Source of the DNA: Kudoa neothunni
Taxonomy: Eukaryota > Cnidaria
Reading direction: 5' to 3'
Assembly: GCA_964304625.1 (NCBI GenBank)
Contig: OZ199838.1
Location: 13,082,001-13,146,000, forward strand
DNA: 64,000 bases
The notes beneath the pieces are model-generated. The model saw only the letters and a list, made by a program, of their open reading frames with translations. It ran no database searches and had not been told where the DNA came from. Positions 1-12,900 of this stretch are shown here, piece after piece; positions within the stretch are counted from its first letter, which is position 1, and each line of letters starts with the position of its first letter. Position numbers and translations under genes: made by a program.

Positions 1-28
1 ACAATTGTAAATTTAGTTTGTTGGATAG

Positions 29-880
29 GACTATCCCAAAATCCAATCACTTGTTGCCACCAATAAAAAAGATCTGCTCATTGAGAACCATCCAGAATAC
101 ATTGTTTTTGATACCAACTGTCTATTAAATCATTATAATGAAGATAAATTTATTACTTTTATCTACTCGATCAACCTCTCACTATGTATCCCACATATTG
201 GTAAGTTTGGTTTCAAATTTGTGGTAGATTTAAATTTTGATTAAGTTATGGGTGAACTTAACAAACTTCGAGCTCATAAAGAAAATGCCAAGTACATTTT
301 ATATTAAATTGATTTATTTGGCTTCTAATGTGATATTTATCTTCGAGGAATATGTTATTTTTTATAATTGTTGATTTAGAAACTGCTTGGATTCAATTTA
401 TCAGTGGACTCATTCTAAACGAACTTTCGAATCAGCTAACCCAAGCGTTAAATTTCATGATTTCCCTAATATCCGCTATCTCACAATATCAGGGCAGTTG
501 ACTGATGAACCAAATTATGACAACAGCAATTTACTAAATAATAAACGAAAAAAGGATATGCATGTTAATTCTTGTTTGAATTTTCCTAGTTGAGGCTCAT
601 TCAACACTCCTTTTAGAACAATTTTGATGACTACATAATTGAGAGCACCATGAAACTCACCTCAAATCATTCACCCGTTACCTATTTGGATGGTAGCTCT
701 TTGAATTAATGCTCATCTATATAAGACTTTTTAGACTCCAATAGTAAAACTGTTGTCATGCGGCGAACTGTTGTGCTTACTTCATATGATATAATATTTC
801 GCGCCAAAGCTATCCACAAAGGTTTAGCTTGTGTTCCGTTTGAATATTTGTATAAAATTTTTGGAGTGGACTCCCTTTGA
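29..880 (+). CDS. PIN-domain endoribonuclease, C-terminal part (SWT1/SMG6-like)
   Basis: This is the last part of a spliced gene that begins outside the window. Exons are inferred at 29-200 (after an AG at 27-28), about 287-336, possibly one near 381-590, about 620-680 and about 740-880. Together they give the PIN fold in order: strand and first acid FDTN (near 109-120), IPHI then VMGELNKLRAHK with the glutamate (split by a 46-base intron), NNFDDYI with the paired aspartates, and VVLTSYD...RAKAIHKG, the strand and helix that end PIN domains. The acids expected to bind Mg2+ or Mn2+ are therefore present, so a cleavage-competent RNase is likely. SWT1 and SMG6 are the closest remembered patterns; Dis3 fits less well. 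The stop is TGA at 878-880. The middle exon (381-590) is the least certain. I see no frameshift. Confidence 0.65.
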
Positions 881-1922
881 ATGACTCAGAAATGCTTTAA
901 CATTACTTTATTATTTTGTTGAATTCATTAGTTGGAATTTTGTTTTTCTTTTATCTTGAGTGTACCATATTTTGAATTTATAAACTAATTTATTTTCAGT
1001 TTACCACGTTTGTACACTATCTACTCAATAGAATTAGTGAGTGTCTACTTAATAAATTATATGAGTGTATATTGGTTTTACGTATAATTTGTTTGTTGTT
1101 AAATTAGAACAAAAATTATACGAGGACCTTTGGTGGGAATATTTCGCTGTTTGAGGTTTTACATGCTAGTCGAAAAGTAACGCTTATGTATTTAGATTTT
1201 TTAATCTAGATTTAATTAAATGTGATTTTATTTTATTTATATAAATTGCTTCTATTGGTTGGTACAAGTTGACCCTTAGTTTTGACATATGCTAGCTCGC
1301 TTGTGGTTTTAAATACAGTAACAACCCCTTAAGCTTCATACAGAGTTTATTTTTAAACCCTCGTGTCCTTAGTGGGTGTATCTCGCATGCTTTAAAATTG
1401 CCAATTTTTCCCAATTCAGAGTACGCTTTGTTTCATAAACACATATCTCTTATGTTCGTTCAGAAATTAACATTACGTTATTGTTACCACCAAATCACAA
1501 TAAATTCAATATCTATATTACAACATTTTAGACAGCTACGATTCGAGGAAATAAAATTTTTTATAACAGACGTCGCAAAAATACCCGTAACTAAAAAATG
1601 ATATAATACAATGTAAACTTTTAAAAACATGCCATACTTTATTATTAAATTAATGTATATTAATGGATTTAAGGCCGAACTTATTATTTGTTGTAGAAGC
1701 ATTTTAACATATTTAAGAGTTAAACAAAATATGAAATAAATATTTATAATTTATCAAAATTTACTTCTACAAGGTAAACACATGTTAATATTTAAATAAC
1801 AAAATAAAAATAAAAAAAATTTTACTTTAACCGATTTCACATCGTATTTCGTAAACTCGTACAATTAATTTCGGAAACCTGACAGTTTAAGCCCAGATTT
1901 ATCAAGTTTAGTATTCATGTGT
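881..1922. other. Non-coding stretch
   Basis: AT-rich sequence downstream of the PIN gene. Its short ORFs overlap on both strands and show no family pattern. I see nothing else in it. Confidence 0.5.
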
Positions 1923-1923
1923 A

Positions 1924-2160
1924 GGAGGGATAGCGGGCCAAAAAATTATATCAGATGAAGATCGTAGAAAAATTGTTCATCTGGTAATGTATGAAGGTAA
2001 TACGCAAACAGAAGTTTCAGAGTTCTACTGCTCATGATATTGTTAAAAGATATTGCGAGACAGGAGAAATTTCTAAATTAAGATAGGGTGGAGCCAGAAA
2101 CGTTATATTTAGTAACGAAAAAAATAATTTTCTAGCTATTATAAATAATATTTTTTTGTT
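1924..2160 (+). mobile_element. Mariner/IS630-type transposase relic (N-terminal HTH)
   Basis: Translation gives pieces such as ISDEDRRKIVHLV, YEGNTQTEVSE, HDIVKRYCETGEISKLR and GGARNVIFSNEK. This is the usual start of an IS630/Tc1/mariner transposase: a paired helix-turn-helix, then a linker into the DDE domain. The relic has a frame change and in-frame stops and lacks the DDE catalytic part. It differs in sequence from the mariner copy at 5107-6405, so it stands for a second family. No terminal repeats could be assigned. It is a dead fragment. Confidence 0.6.
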
Positions 2161-2189
2161 TACAAGGTCAAACTCCTGGTGCAACTTGT

Positions 2190-2610
2190 TAGGTTGTGAT
2201 GTTCGGGCTGGTTAGTCCTTCTCCATTTATGCTATAAGCACCACAGCGTCGTAGTAAGGGGATTTAAGTTTATGAGGCAGTGTGGGATTTTAACCCACTA
2301 AACATCCTCGTTTCAGTACAACCACCGCCCCAACCATACCCTTGACTAAACCAGAGTTGGTCTTGGAAAGTCGTCTGAATGCGGACGTCAGCTCTGCGGA
2401 AACCCCCTACTGGGTTGTATTTCGTTCCTGTAACTCCGCGTTTATGAGCGCCCGAAATTTACCCTTCCGCCAAGCTCCCCTTCCAGCAGTAAGCAAGGCC
2501 ACAATGAATCGTAGATCCTTGCGATTACTACAGCCTCCCAACTTAATTTCGGATTAGGAGTACCGGAACGCTCGGACTAGGCTTCGAAATCGAAACCTCA
2601 CGGTATGCAA
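2190..2610 (-). repeat. GC-rich tRNA-like repeat (SINE candidate)
   Basis: An island clearly richer in GC than its surroundings. On the minus strand it contains a tRNA T-arm-like hairpin, GTGGG-TTAAAAT-CCCAC (about 2284-2300), and a second box-B-like site, GGTTTCGATTTCGAAGCC (about 2580-2600). Box-B sites inside a foreign-composition island suggest a pol III-derived SINE, perhaps a dimer. The body has a loose resemblance to the repeat near 62 kb. The ORF over it (2342-2557) has no recognisable family and is taken as chance. Ends and target duplications were not found. Confidence 0.4.
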
Positions 2611-2699
2611 TATCGACTTAACACCACTATGTCATATTGTCCAGACTTTTTTCTACAAATAATGCAAATCGGATTTCTAGTGGCTTACCACGCATATAC

Positions 2700-2816
2700 G
2701 AAAACGATTATAAAAAATTTTTTCTTAAAACTCATAATTTTTCGAAGGACCATATCCAATAATCAAAAGAGCCACATATGGCTCGCGAGCCATAGGTTCC
2801 AGACACCTGCTTTATA
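2700..2816. repeat. hAT-like terminal fragment
   Basis: The stretch GAGCCACATATGGCTC followed by GCGAGCCATAGG and ending near CACCTG has the form of a hAT transposon 3' end: a GC palindrome (GGCTCGCGAGCC at 2780-2791) just inside a short terminal repeat. The other end and the 8-base target duplication were not found, so this is a fragment. Confidence 0.4.
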
Positions 2817-4379
2817 GGGTAAGAATCGGAAGAGTGGATGTCATCGTACAATTAGATGTATCAACTATTTGTAAAAGAAAATATCACCGAAGAAGGGTTA
2901 TTGTAAACCAAAATCTCCAGATTGTAGCTGGAATTGATAAAAAACAATATTTTCAAAGTAATGACTGAGATAAGACATAATTGAACTCTTCAGAACATTA
3001 ACACCACTAATATCGCTCATTAGTCAATAATTTGGATGGACATATTAAAATGATGTAACATTATCGAATCCATTAACTATAAAAAAAGACCACGAATCAC
3101 AGAATTAAATTCAATACTTCATATTGGATTCATAAAAATATAAAAAGAAGCGATCTGAGGTGACGTTAAGAGAAAATTTAGGTGGGATACTAACCTGACG
3201 TCTGGAGTTAGTTGTGACGCATCAATATAGAAAAGATAAACGGATAATCATTTTTCCTTGTATACTGAGACAGTTAACAGAATATTTTTATGTAAAAAAT
3301 ATACATTTTTTAACCTTCTGAGCGCCTGAAAATCGACTTTACACATTCCTTCCTTTGGGATCCAATGGAATCCACATTTTTTTAGCTTGAATTATGGATA
3401 AAAATGCAATAACTAATTTACAAAAGTATGAGAGAAAACTATCCATAAAATATTGGAAAACGTTACAATTATAACATCACCGGTTGTCAACGATGATTAC
3501 CAAAACATTTAAACGGTTAAATTAATCATTAAATTACACGAGTTTAGTCTTTTTTTCAATATAATGGGTTTTGATAACAAATATATATCATCCCCCATTA
3601 AATAAATCTTAAAAATTGTTTCCATCGTAATTATTTTTTTAATAATCACGCCCAATAATATCCGCAATACATATTGTTCCAAAATACATAAAATGCGAGA
3701 TATTTATATTATTTTGGTTTTTAATATTACAAAATATCACTCAAACAACTTATTAACTGCTTTCGTTACAAATGGCTATACAAATAAAAAATCCTCGCTT
3801 TTCTGTCTCGAGATATCGAAAAAACAGCATCACTCGCGACAAAGAAATTCTATTATGCACTTATAAATTATATCAACGCGATTTTTGTTTCTCTGAACAT
3901 AATCCTTCGCCAAATCATCTTCAAGCTCTTCTAGAAACTTAATTATTGAACAATTGAGATCATAGAAAACAGTCATAAAGAGAAAATGAATTAACCAAGC
4001 TAACACCAACCATAATGAAGAATACTGCTGTCGACCATTGATTCGTTTACTTTATGCACATGTTGTAGCAATAATATAATCCACTGTTTCCACTACTCCT
4101 TGGTAACGATTATATTCTAGGTTAACAACAGGTTTTTTCAGTCTGTATCTTCAACATTTGTAATGAACCGGAGGTTGTTAGTAGTAAAACTGCCTTACCT
4201 TTTATAGGAACATAGGAGATTAATATCAGTTTTTGATTAAACAAAAGTATACTGAAATTTCCTGTTTTGAATTCATTTTTAGGTAATTTGTAATATCTCT
4301 TTTATTATTTCGAATTGTTCCAGTCATTCCTCGTATAAGAGTTTTTGGGCAATGGAAACAGTAGTAAAGATATTTTCAC

Positions 4380-4830
4380 AAATAATATTTCTCCCATTTT
4401 CCATTAATGATGACACAAGATCTAGAACAATATCTCCTCAGCATTTTCTGACGTTTCATTATTATTTTTATCCGAATACACAGGAAAATTATGAGTGTAC
4501 TTGGTCTCGGGATCGGTAAGGAGAAAATACTTAATTCCATATTGCCGGCTTGGACGGCATATATTTCTCGAAGAAAAATTTTCCCTAAAAGCAAATAGCT
4601 GCTTGTCAATGGTAAAACTCTCCTAAGGATAATAAAGTTTGGAACGACTAACTTTCCAACCCTTAAAAATATCACAAATGGGGAAGAACTTATCCATGAT
4701 TCTTCCAGCTTCTCTAGTTTTGAATTCTTCATAATGAATGACCCTCGAAATTTGAAAACACCCGTTTAACGACATAATATTTCGAAAAATATCCCATCGC
4801 TTTCCAACACTCCAAAGCAATTTGAATCAT
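4380..4830 (-). pseudogene. piggyBac transposase remnant
   Basis: Minus-strand reading frames give the conserved piggyBac N-terminal and catalytic-entry block in order: RWDIFRNIMSLN, a DKFFPICDIFKGW block, KLYYP, TIDKQLFAF, and YGIKYFLLTDPETKYTHNF. These match the family pattern (DKF-PI, the YxP block, the TVDEQ..FRG block, the PSKP..YGIK block). The pieces lie in different frames and stops interrupt them. The upstream part is cut off by the mariner insertion and the last catalytic part was not recognised. It is non-functional, and it identifies the surrounding TTAA-flanked element. Confidence 0.75.
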
Positions 4831-5106
4831 TCTAATTAAGACTTAAAAATGGGAACATAATTATGGATTCCAAAATTAGCTAACAAATCTTGTTTCGAAA
4901 ATTTATCAAGTAATTCTGATAATAAAAATTAGTAAACGTGTTAATGTTTGAAATAACAGTTGAGAAAATAGGTTCACCATAAAATATGAGGAATGATCAG
5001 CTAAGATGGTGATTCCGTTTGAAACATAAGAAATTGAACCTGAATATTTTGAAAAATATTTCTTTTAAAGCTTCTAGCTATTTTAAGTTTCTCAGAAAAC
5101 CGATTA

Positions 5107-6405
5107 CTGGGTATTTCATAATAAATTGGACATATTTCAGAATTAATCGGACACGCGACTAAAACAAAAGTATTTGTTTTTAATCAGACCAAAGTAATTT
5201 ATTTTTTATTTTTTTTGTGATTAATTAGTTTTATGAAATTATGGTACAGTTTTGTTAATATATTATTAAGGCTTAATGGACGAAAGAAAAAAATTTTAAG
5301 GCAATCGACCAAACATTATATGATCAAATTGAATGACTTCTAAAACAAGAGTCCGTAAAAAACCCGAAATTACTGATTTGGGAAGGTTCCAAATATATAA
5401 AATCAAAGCCTTTATTGAGACCAACCCAGAAGCCCATAGCTACGATGCATTTGCACAAAAAAGGGGCGTCATCCGAAAAATAATACGATTCTCGAAAACA
5501 AAGTGAGAGAAATTGTTGGCCGAGATAACAGCCAAACACAAGTCAGCATAAAAAGACTACTCGCGAGAGAGGATGTAAATCTGTCCAATAGTACTGTATG
5601 CCGACTGATAAAATCCGCTGGACTAACGAAAAAACGGCTTAAACTAAAGGCCTCCGTTATTTTGCCGGATTCTCACAAACGAACGGTAGCAGAATATGCT
5701 TCCAAGATTATAGGTCTGAGGAGAAAGAACATTGTTTTTTTGGACGAATGCGGATTCAATCTCCATGTGTCGAATAATTATGGTTACTCGGAACCCAACA
5801 AAGACGCAATCGCCATGGTACGTCCTTCTAAGGGGACGAAATATATCGTTATGCGCTATTTTTTCCATTCAATGAATAATTGGCCATAAAATTCTGAATA
5901 GTGGATTTGATAGGATCCAATTTCTTGAATTTCTCGAACAAATGATTTTAGAACGAAAAATCTCTTCTGAAGTTGTTCTTGTCATGGATAACGTTAGGTT
6001 TCATCACGTACGAGAGGTAAAAAGTCTGATGAGTACTAACTCAATTGAATGCCTATATTTGCCGTCGTATTCTCCTCAGCTAAATCCTATTGAGAACGTG
6101 TTTTCTGTTTAAAGGCAAAAGTCTCAAGTTACCGCCCAAGAGCCCAAAGTAGAGATGTTTTGGTTTATTATATCTTAAAATCCATGGATGAATTTAACCA
6201 AAACGATTCTCAATTTTTTTTAACTTTTTCAGAAAAATGTGGGACGATGTATATGAAGGGTTAAACAATTAAATAGAACGATATTAGCGATTTTCCCTAA
6301 TTTCGAGTTTATAAATATAACCAGTATTTTTTCTTGATTTCGAATTATGTCTAACGCGCTTTTGATTAATTTTGAAATGTGCCCGATTTATTATGAAATA
6401 CCCTG
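5107..6405 (+). mobile_element. Tc1/mariner (IS630-type) DNA transposon
   Basis: Both ends carry an imperfect inverted repeat of about 50 bases. The left begins CTGGGTATTTCATAATAAAT and the right ends ATTTATTATGAAATACCCTG. The element sits between TA dinucleotides at 5105-5106 and 6406-6407, the duplication made by this superfamily. It carries one transposase frame on the plus strand (5503 onward). It lies inside the piggyBac element 3314-6919, so it is the younger insertion. Its ends are well preserved but the coding region is broken. Confidence 0.9.
5503..6175 (+). pseudogene. Tc1/mariner transposase, DD34E, broken
   Basis: The frame from 5503 to 5889 reads through the HTH region (KRLLAREDVNLSNSTVCRLI) into the first catalytic aspartate in FLDECGFNLH. 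The next frame continues with VMDNVRFHH (second aspartate) and YSPQLNPIENVFS (final glutamate). Thirty-four residues separate the last two acids, giving a DD34E catalytic triad, typical of Tc1-type enzymes. There is one frame change near 5870-5882 and another near 6107-6115, where an in-frame stop also falls, and the N-terminal HTH is incomplete. It is a dead transposase in an element with intact ends, so it could be mobilised only by enzyme made elsewhere. Confidence 0.85.
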
Positions 6406-6919
6406 TAACACCCTCCTTATCCTAGTAAATGTTTCGATAGCGATTATTACCTTCGGAATCATTAGAATGACCTAAATAACTAAATTATCGAAAGATATCA
6501 TAAAATTCATTGATAACGGTTCCAAATTCTTCCGAAATATTATGCTCAGAACCATTTATGGCAGTGTTTTACTCGTCGGTAATGATCGGCATTTAACGTA
6601 TGTATGGCTTATTCAATTTTTCTCTGTTTCCTCTCGATAAAATTTTATTTAATTCTCAAAATTGTTGTAAATTATTTTTCTTTATTGTTTGATAGAAAAA
6701 AAAAGTTGGGCACATTGGACCCCAAAAGAAGGAATGTGTAAGTATTTTGATTATTTCGTCGCCTGAATGTAAAAATTAAAATTTTCAGTTATATTTTAAT
6801 AGAACTCATATTTGTAGGAGAACAGATATGATCTGAAATCATCTTATGCAATATAAGATTCTCTAAAATTGATTCAAATATCCATTGGGGTCCAATGGAC
6901 CCCAAAGACGCTTGGAAGG

Positions 6920-9900
6920 TTAAAATCAAATTCAATGTGCTTTCGCTGAAATAGCACGAAAGTGAGCGAAATAGCGTATCTTGCTTGAAATTTATAGGAA
7001 GCAGCTATTGTTACGATAAATGATATTCAGGGGTATTAGTTTTAACTATACTTAATTATTTGGGATACACCGCTTTGCTATTGAGGTCAGAAATAATTAA
7101 ATATAGTAGATTCTAAAAAATTAAATCAGTAGACAAGATATAAGAGTTTCTGAGATTAAAAATTTCCAGTTTGCAAACGTACGTGCCGTTTAAGATTAAA
7201 TTTTACCGTGCCAATAGCCTCTTCCTAAAACAATATGTCTTTTTTAAAAGTATATTCAATCTTAGAATATGTTTAAATATATTAATATGAATAAAATCAC
7301 ACTGAATTTTCATCAAACACCTTAGAAACCAATTGTGTGAATAATAAAATCTACAATCAAATAAAATTTTTTCTAGTATAAAAACATTAACAAAACCGAA
7401 TTAATTCGCTCATGTAATTATATCATTGCGAAAACTATGAAAACTATATTTACGCCCTAATCCTAATAGTCAATGTTTTTATTTTTTTGTAAATTTGTTT
7501 ACTTTTTTCAATAATGATTAATAAAATTAATATTTATAATTTGTTTCACAAAAAAAGTTTGTTTCTAATATCATGTAAAAAACAGGGAGGTTTTAGTGTC
7601 AGTAATATTACGAGTATATACGGAAAATTTCCTATATAATACACTGGAGATTTAATTATGACTATACTGGCTTATTGGTGCGTTATTCAAATTTTTATCT
7701 ATTAGGGGCTAAAATATTTCATTTTAAGCGCATATCGATTTTTTTGATTTGATGGAGGAAATAATAAGTTTAAATTGATACTAGTTCTTGTCAGGATGTG
7801 GTTTGTAAAAAAGGGTATTAAATTTAATTCATTAAGTTGAATCTTATTAAAATATTAAAGGTTCCATTTTATACATTTTGACGTAGCTTTATTATGAGGA
7901 AATGTCATTTTTCTTCAAAGGGTATTTAATTTATTTAATTATTATTTCAATAGTACGTATATTTTAAAACTGAATAAAAATGATTAAAAATACAATAAAC
8001 CTAGGGAACACTTTCTTTAATGCACATCTAATCAGGAGTTAATATTAATATATATTGATATTGCAACATTACCATTCAGAATCAATAAAATACAATAAAA
8101 GCATCAACATGTTACAAGCTGTAACTAACGTTTCTCGATTATAGAAAGAAACTTAACAAGAAAAATGAGATATAAATATAAGTGCTTGATTATATGCGGT
8201 CTGTGCGGCAAAAACCTCGAAGTAAAATGCGGCATTCGACAAATAATGAATAGTTCACACGCACACGCCTCAAAAATTCAGAATACAAGGTTCTCAGAAT
8301 TTAGAAGAATTATTAACAAATTACAATTGAAAGAGGGAATCAACTGTCGATAGCCTTCAATCAGTAAAGCTGATTTAGAGAGTTATCGAATAAAATATAC
8401 TTATTATTAAACACCTTTGTAATATGTACTTTGTAGAAGTAACGTTTCAAATACTGCATTCCCATCAAGTGATTTTTAAAAATTAAAATTGTTGAAATCC
8501 TAAATAACTAAACAAGTGTTAAATTGTTTACCAATACGTTTTCAACTAATCCTTTCTATAACACCAAGGGGATATGGTTCACGAAATAGTCCATTCGTTT
8601 TACGGCTTCACGACAATGGCCAAATATAGTTTCGCTAATGTTGTCATTTTTAACGTTAGATGAGCTTTTTTACGTAAGTCATCAAACAAAAATATTGTTT
8701 GAGTGTACAGATGATAGATTAATCATTTGGAATGATGTATCAGGTGAAGCTACTTTCATAGAAAGGATTTAAATAATTCGTTTGGAGATTTATGAGATTA
8801 GCCACTGGAACTGACCATAAAAAGGAAGCTCACTTGTGGTTGTTTGAAGCCTCCTCGATTGAATTCTCTCTGCAGGTAATATATTTTATTTTTTTGTGTA
8901 TATTCCATGAAAATCTAACTACTGGACGTTAAAATGTAATGTAAATTGACGTAATGTTAGCAATGATAATCAATGCAGCTGTAACTTGGTTGGATAGTTT
9001 TTATGGGAATTCAACCTTTCAACGTTAATATTTGTCGCTCTATAATAGGCTTTTAAAAAGTTTTACAAATATAACGGTAATATTGTATTGCCTTCCAGAT
9101 TTGTGGTTCAAAACAAGAATATCTTTTCGGTAGAGTATGACACAAAGACACGGTATACTATACTAAAAGTAACACTATTAAACATCAAAATGTACACAGA
9201 ATTTCCATTTGGAATATTCTGAATACTGTAAACGCTCGATATGGCGTATTTAGGCATTTATTCGATTGTTTTTTTGTTATGGTTAAAGTAATTATACTAT
9301 TAAAGACATTAAGGTACAATTAATTTGTTGACATGATTAAATAAATAACAAGGGGTGGTTTTACCGTTGATAATAATTGTGTGTTAATTGCATCGTCGGT
9401 GATCTTGTTGATTTTATCCTTATTTCCATTGATTTTGGATTTTAATAAAATGATTAAGTTTTGAAGATGCGCCGAGGAATGGAATGTAGAAATATAATTA
9501 ATTCCTAACTAAATGAGATATCTGAAAGTATTCGACTTAACTTTGTAATTTCTATTCTCCGTGAAGTGAGAAATGACAGTTTATTTTGATTTAATTGATG
9601 AATAGAATATTATTTATTTTTGACGGTAATTATTTAATTAATCAATAGATTATTAGATTTTCCCCTAGCTCGGTTTGATGAAAAGGGGTTTTTTATCGTT
9701 ACTTGGCGAAACATTATTAAATTAAGGTATAAAATTTTATTTTGCGATTAATTTGAAGCAATTTTTTAAACAATTAGATAACACACTCTCGCTCGTATTT
9801 ATTATGGAAGACATTAACACGTGTTTTCTTGCTATTTTGCCATAGATTTAAAGTGTGATCATGTTTGATCTTGTGGAAAAAATATTAAGGAGTCTCGGTA

Positions 9901-12900
9901 CAATGAAGAAATTTAGAATTTCTGCATTGCATGTGTAATTTCGTATACACGAATTCGCAACCGTCCATCATGAGTGCAGTCTGTTGTGCGCAGGTTACAA
10001 TTAAAAAAAAGTTTTGGTCTACAGGAATACATAAATCACTCTATTAGATTGCATTAGAGTCGGAGATAAATTCTGTTTTAAATTTTATCGACGTATTTAA
10101 TTGTATTCTCTGTCTCCAAAAGAAATTAAGCGATATTTTAAAATTTGTGCGGGTTAAAATATTCATAAAAAATTTTTTATTAAAAACATATTGTGTAAAA
10201 TTAATGAGAAGCAACCATCCTCTAATAGGGAGAATCGATAAAATGAGAATAACAATGCAAAATCAATTAAAACTATATAAGAAAGTAAAAATCTGAGAAA
10301 GATAAGACATCAAATAGGAAGTAATTTTTGTTCCGATGGCAGATTGGAACATAGACCCTTTCTTGGAAGCTTGGTGGATGAGAACGTTACAATTATCTTG
10401 AGTGTGCATTGACTAAAACAAAACTTTTTTGTTAACTCAGTTTGATACGAAAAAATGAAAAAGGATAAATATATTTTCCTTCCCCATAACTTAACACTCA
10501 ACGATTGAGCTATTATTTATCTATTTCAGTTTGAACATACCATTTTTATGTGAAGTAACAAATAACTCTCGTTAAAAATGTACTTATAATTATTTCAAAA
10601 TATTAAAAACAAAAAATTTATATATAAGTAATACTGAATTATAATAATAAATGTTATAGTCTCCTTATTAAGATCTGTACTTAAAGGAGCAATTTAAATA
10701 AGTCAAATAAATATAACCGATTCATATAGTTCACAAAAAATCACCATTTCAAAAATGTTATTTGGTATTTAATTGATCTAAGGGTTTTCTCGCTCCCGCT
10801 CTCGCCGGGTTTTGATAAGTAATTCAAAGCGTGGCACATTGTTGGTCAATGATGCTTGCAAATCGTTTTGGGGTTCAGGGGATTCCGATACTTTTTATCT
10901 GTATACAATAAAGTCAAGAAGCCGGCCTCATATACCATCTTGTGCTGGATAAACGCAACAAATTCCTTATTCTATATTGAGTCAGATTTTAATTTAAACA
11001 TTTAAGCAAAGGGTTAAGATGAATTCAGAAAATTCAAAACAGATGCCTTCTCAATGTATCTCAATGAAAATAACTAATTACTCTGTTGAAATTGACATTC
11101 ATTTACTTAAGCGTATAAATGAATGCTTTGGTTTTTGTTTTACCAACATTTTTAAAGAAAATTTGGCTAAAATTCATATCAGAGGCCAGGTATAAATTCG
11201 AGCATGAAATCCAAAATGTAACATACTTAAGGACACACAATTAAATGTTGGATCTCAAATTTAGACAAAGTTAAAACCACCTCATGCTTTTCTCTTATTG
11301 AAATACAGAAACTTATGGGTCGTACGTAATATCGCAATTAAACGTAAATTAATGAATATCTAGAAAATCTAATTTTTACTCTATAAACGTTATAACAAAA
11401 GTAACATATTGCCTCAATTTGACTTTAGAAAAATTAGAATATCAATAATTTTTCTGCATTTTATGTGTCGTGCGTAATGATTTTGATTACACATGGTCCA
11501 TAAGTCATTGTAGATTGTTTCTAAGTAGATAAAAATTCTGATAATTTAATTACAGCCTAAGCTTATAAATGTTATTTTAAAAGGTAACAAAGTTACGGAT
11601 TTACATGAACATTGCGAGTGATAGACTCTGTAGGTTGAATCGGCTTAATATAAACTATTGTTTTACTTCCCCATTTCATAGAATTAAGTAAAATAAATTT
11701 TCATACCTCATCTTCTGAATAGAAACTAATCGACAAAAACCACTTAAAAATATTATTACACTCATTACGCCCTTATATGATTTTAACTGGGACAAACGAA
11801 AATTACGCAATAAAGAAATTAAGATTAAGTTTTGAATTTATTCTAGAATGAATCTTCGCATCCCGTGTACGGAAACATTAATTTAGACTTAATTATGGAC
11901 GTAAAGATCAATATTAACAATACAAATGAATGTTTAAAAGAATACCGTTGTTCTTTAAAATCTTGTCGTTCCTCAAAACGAATTGTAAGCCTACATTAGG
12001 ACAACTGTTTTTCACTAGCTCAATAAGATAGTATAAAGATACTGGAGTACACGGACGAAAAATTTATTTTCTCGTTTTAAGTAGTTGAGATTATCAAATT
12101 TTAGTTGAAACATTAAAATTTTTTAAATTTATTTGATTCAAATCTAATTGGATACTAAAACTGCAATATAACAAATTTAAAAGAAAGTATGTAAAATCGG
12201 TTGTCTTGTGTATTGTGAAATCCCAAATTGAATATTTGAATATCGACCGATCCCAACTCAGATGGAAACCCGGCGATAATAGATAATCGATAATCGGCGT
12301 GTCAAAAATAGCATTTTAAGTTTCGAGTAGGTTTTCAACTTGGTGATAAGCGTATTAATTATAGAGATTATTTTTTGATTAATACAAAAATTATTAACGC
12401 TGGAATATGGGGAAAGTCAAAATTTGAACTCTTCTTATGCGCATGCGAATTCGTAGTTGCGAAAATTAGGTCCGCGGCTACCTCTTACAAAATCTTCTGT
12501 TCCGAGGGAATTGCGACGAATCGGCTATCCACTTTAATGATTTACACTGCTTTAATATATCCATTTTTTGTTTTAAAAATGACGTGACAATGCTATAATA
12601 ATGTAAACAATGCTGTATCGCTCAATTCTAAATTCATTAGACTGGGTGGTAAAATAAATAAAATAGAGGAATTATAATACTCTCAGATTAGGATTATGTG
12701 GGTAAATTGTTTGTGTATTAGTCAGTGGATTTCTCATAACGATACGTGTTGTGAGTTGTTCCAGTGTTGTGGATTTCAATAATACAATAAATACACGTCA
12801 ACACACTATTCTAGATATTTTCCCCTCGAAATTACCCACTAATGCAATAATAATATTATTTTGTTATTATACATGCTACAGGTTCTCTCTCGTAAACTAA

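Larger units (their letters stand above)
3314..6919. mobile_element. piggyBac element, TTAA-flanked, hosting a mariner insertion
   Basis: The element is bounded by TTAA at 3310-3313 and 6920-6923, the piggyBac target duplication. Terminal repeats are CCTTCTGAGCGCC on the left and GACGCTTGGAAGG on the right. Just inside lies a longer inverted repeat, about 3334-3372 against 6703-6740 (ACACATTCCTTC facing GAAGGAATGTGT). The right arm carries the palindrome GGGGTCCATTGGACCCC. A decayed piggyBac transposase lies on the minus strand (4380-4830). A 1.3-kb Tc1/mariner element at 5107-6405 was inserted later and splits the piggyBac coding region. Without it the element is about 2.3 kb, the normal piggyBac scale. 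It is inactive. Confidence 0.8.

Noticed and set aside
2342-2557. 71-codon ORF in the GC-rich island
   Set aside because: The island has tRNA-like boxes on the other strand, so it is more likely repeat than coding.
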